Origin: Prolixibacter sp. NT017
GTDB lineage: Bacteria; Bacteroidota; Bacteroidia; Bacteroidales; Prolixibacteraceae
DNA: 64,000 nucleotides
Reading direction: 5' to 3'
NCBI RefSeq assembly: GCF_009617875.1
Contig: NZ_BLAV01000001.1
Span: forward strand, 3,906,001 to 3,970,000
The notes under the pieces were generated by a model. The model did not search any database. It saw nothing but the letters and a program-made list of their open reading frames with translations, and was not told the DNA's origin. A program made the translations under genes and the position numbers. Position 1 is the first letter of the stretch; each line of letters begins with the position of its first letter. Below are positions 62,550-64,000 of this stretch, piece by piece.

Positions 62550-64000
62550 TTAATTAATTGTAAACGCAATATCCGGATTATTTTGAAAATACTCCACCAA
62601 CTCATCAGTCAGTTCGATGCGTTTGTTCCGGGAAAACATCTGAACCCGAAGATTGTTCTTGGCATCGAAAACGGCAAACTTCAAAAGAGTGCTGCCCTTA
62701 TTTCCATTCAAACGCTCACCCAAATCTTTTAGGAATTCATTGGTTACTGTTTCAACCGGAATTTCGAGCATGACACTTTTTACCTGACCACGCAATTCAC
62801 TCAGCAAATCAATTTTATTTACCTTGAATTCCCAGTCGTTGCTATCGCGCCACCTAGGCTGAACCTTTCCTTTCACCAACAGGAACAATCCCTGCCGGCA
62901 GTATTTCCCGAAATTAACGTAATCGTTGCCGAAGAAATATATCTTATGCGACTCGCTGTAATCCGTCAACGTCAGTGTTGAGAACGGCTTTCCGTTTTTC
63001 GAAATACCTTCATGCGCTTCGGTCACCATTCCGGCAAACGTTATATCGCGGTTGCGGTAAGCGTCGATGTTCTCTTTTAACTGGGCCAGGTTGACACCTT
63101 TCGTACAGAAACTTTCGATCTCCAGTTTATAATCGTCGAGCGGATGGGCCGACAGATAAATTCCGATTAAGTTCTTCTCCTTGTCAAGCAAAACAATACG
63201 CGGCCATTCAGGAACATTCGGAATGTCCGGTTTTTTGACCTCAACAGCGTTTGCTCCGCCGAATAACGAAGCCATCGCGTTCTGTTTTTCACTTTGCATG
63301 CGCCCACCATAGCGAACAAGCGACTCGATAAATGAAACGCCCTCGTTGTTTTCGGCAAAAAACTGGGCCCGCTTCATGTCACCGAAACTATCAAAAGCAC
63401 CGGCCATCGCCAGCGACTCAATGTTCTTCTTATTAACCGTTTGCAAGTTCACACGTTCCACGAAATCGTATAGATCTTTGAATTCACCGTTTTCTTCGCG
63501 TTCGCGGATAATTTCATCGACGGCAGCATTTCCGACGCCTTTTATAGCAGCCATTCCGAAACGCAGGTCACCTTTCTTATTCACGAAGAATTTGGCCCGT
63601 GACTCGTTCACATCGGGTCCGAGAACCGGCAGCCCCATGTGGTTCGACTCGTCCATGAAAATGGAAATCTTATCAGAATTGGACAGGTTACGACTCAACA
63701 CTGCGGCCATAAACTCGGCCGGGTAATGCGCTTTGAGATATCCTGTTTGATAGGCAATATAAGCGTAGCAAACCGAGTGCGACTTATTGAAAGCGTAAGA
63801 TGCAAAAGCTTCCCAGTCCTTCCAGATTTTATCGATCAGTTTTTCCGGCTTTTGGCCTACCTCTTTACATCCCTCAACAAACTTTTCGTTGCTTAGACAG
63901 CCATCGTGGAACTTCACCTTCAGTTTGGCCATGAGGTCAAACTTCTTCTTACCCATGGCTTTTCGCAAGGTATCGGATTCACCCCGGGTAAACTGTCCCA
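62550..64000 (-). CDS. dnaE: DNA polymerase III alpha subunit, C-terminal part (cut by window edge)
   Basis: The minus strand reads without interruption from the right edge: GQFTRGESDTLRKAMGKKK followed by about 465 more residues. The RGExDxLRKAMGKK motif is the conserved finger-region signature of bacterial replicative polymerases, and the rest covers the helix-hairpin-helix region (IKGVGNAAVDEI) and an OB-fold near the C-terminus (ITFAGMVTEAHEGISKNGKP). The catalytic Asp residues are outside the window. An apparent start at 63968 (a TTG/MRKAMG) is internal, not the real start. Confidence 0.96.
   Translation of the reverse strand, partial: GQFTRGESDTLRKAMGKKKFDLMAKLKVKFHDGCLSNEKFVEGCKEVGQKPEKLIDKIWKDWEAFASYAFNKSHSVCYAYIAYQTGYLKAHYPAEFMAAVLSRNLSNSDKISIFMDESNHMGLPVLGPDVNESRAKFFVNKKGDLRFGMAAIKGVGNAAVDEIIREREENGEFKDLYDFVERVNLQTVNKKNIESLAMAGAFDSFGDMKRAQFFAENNEGVSFIESLVRYGGRMQSEKQNAMASLFGGANAVEVKKPDIPNVPEWPRIVLLDKEKNLIGIYLSAHPLDDYKLEIESFCTKGVNLAQLKENIDAYRNRDITFAGMVTEAHEGISKNGKPFSTLTLTDYSESHKIYFFGNDYVNFGKYCRQGLFLLVKGKVQPRWRDSNDWEFKVNKIDLLSELRGQVKSVMLEIPVETVTNEFLKDLGERLNGNKGSTLLKFAVFDAKNNLRVQMFSRNKRIELTDELVEYFQNNPDIAFTIN

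Overview
This 64 kb window comes from the chromosome of a Bacteroidota bacterium, most likely Bacteroidales/Marinilabiliales-like; the genus cannot be fixed from sequence alone. Supporting signs are many TAnnTTTG-type -7 promoter boxes, weak or absent Shine-Dalgarno sequences, frequent GTG/TTG starts, and families typical of the phylum (DUF4369-TlpA lipoproteins, DUF4783, paired rhomboids, a Cys-rich Rieske-like lipoprotein). I see no rRNA, phage, insertion sequence or CRISPR array. Nearly everything is ordinary core chromosome, and the unusual material sits mainly in the spacers between genes.

Layout: 1-9 kb holds the start of a biotin carboxylase gene (cut by the left edge), a periplasmic GH3 beta-glucosidase, two envelope proteins of unclear role, a degenerate 42-bp repeat array with an unknown helical protein, and alanine dehydrogenase. 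9-15.5 kb holds an aminotransferase, a CPBP protease, recQ, tatC and lptB. 15.4-19.1 kb is a proteostasis block: tRNA-Leu, tig, clpP, clpX. 19-28.7 kb holds rmuC, lpxH with a KAS III enzyme, a TlpA-like lipoprotein lacking its CxxC, ribF, ahcY, a Rieske-like lipoprotein, greA and a HIT protein. 28.7-38 kb holds ruvC, a TPR/YihY/DUF4783 operon, and rlmH followed by a giant sensor kinase and a metallo-hydrolase. 38-46 kb has a second repeat region (20-21-bp periodic spacer plus a run of small palindromes), serS, the L21/L27 operon, a bifunctional nuclease, a nucleoside permease-thyA-folA operon, a third CPBP protein and pyrophosphatase. 46-54 kb is the alpha-2-macroglobulin/PbpC pair. 54-64 kb has another exact 42-bp array, a YifB/ComM ATPase, mutL, two rhomboids, an EEP-family protein, a DUF58 protein, thioredoxin and the C-terminal part of dnaE (cut by the right edge).

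Functionally coherent sets are: tig-clpP-clpX (folding and degradation of new proteins); nupG-thyA-folA (nucleoside uptake and thymidylate/folate cycle); lptB and lpxH (lipopolysaccharide assembly); A2M-pbpC, coupled by a TAATG overlap (periplasmic protease trap and peptidoglycan synthase); and five intramembrane-protease-type proteins (three CPBP, two rhomboid).

The most striking unexplained signal is the set of spacer arrays sharing a 21-bp quantum: 42 bp at about 6.0-6.5 kb, 42 bp at about 54.1-54.3 kb, 20-21 bp at about 38.05-38.39 kb, and a 15-mer repeated 21 bp apart at 29.3 kb. The copies are strongly diverged by substitution, yet the two 42-bp arrays keep nearly perfect phase. I cannot identify a known element family for them.
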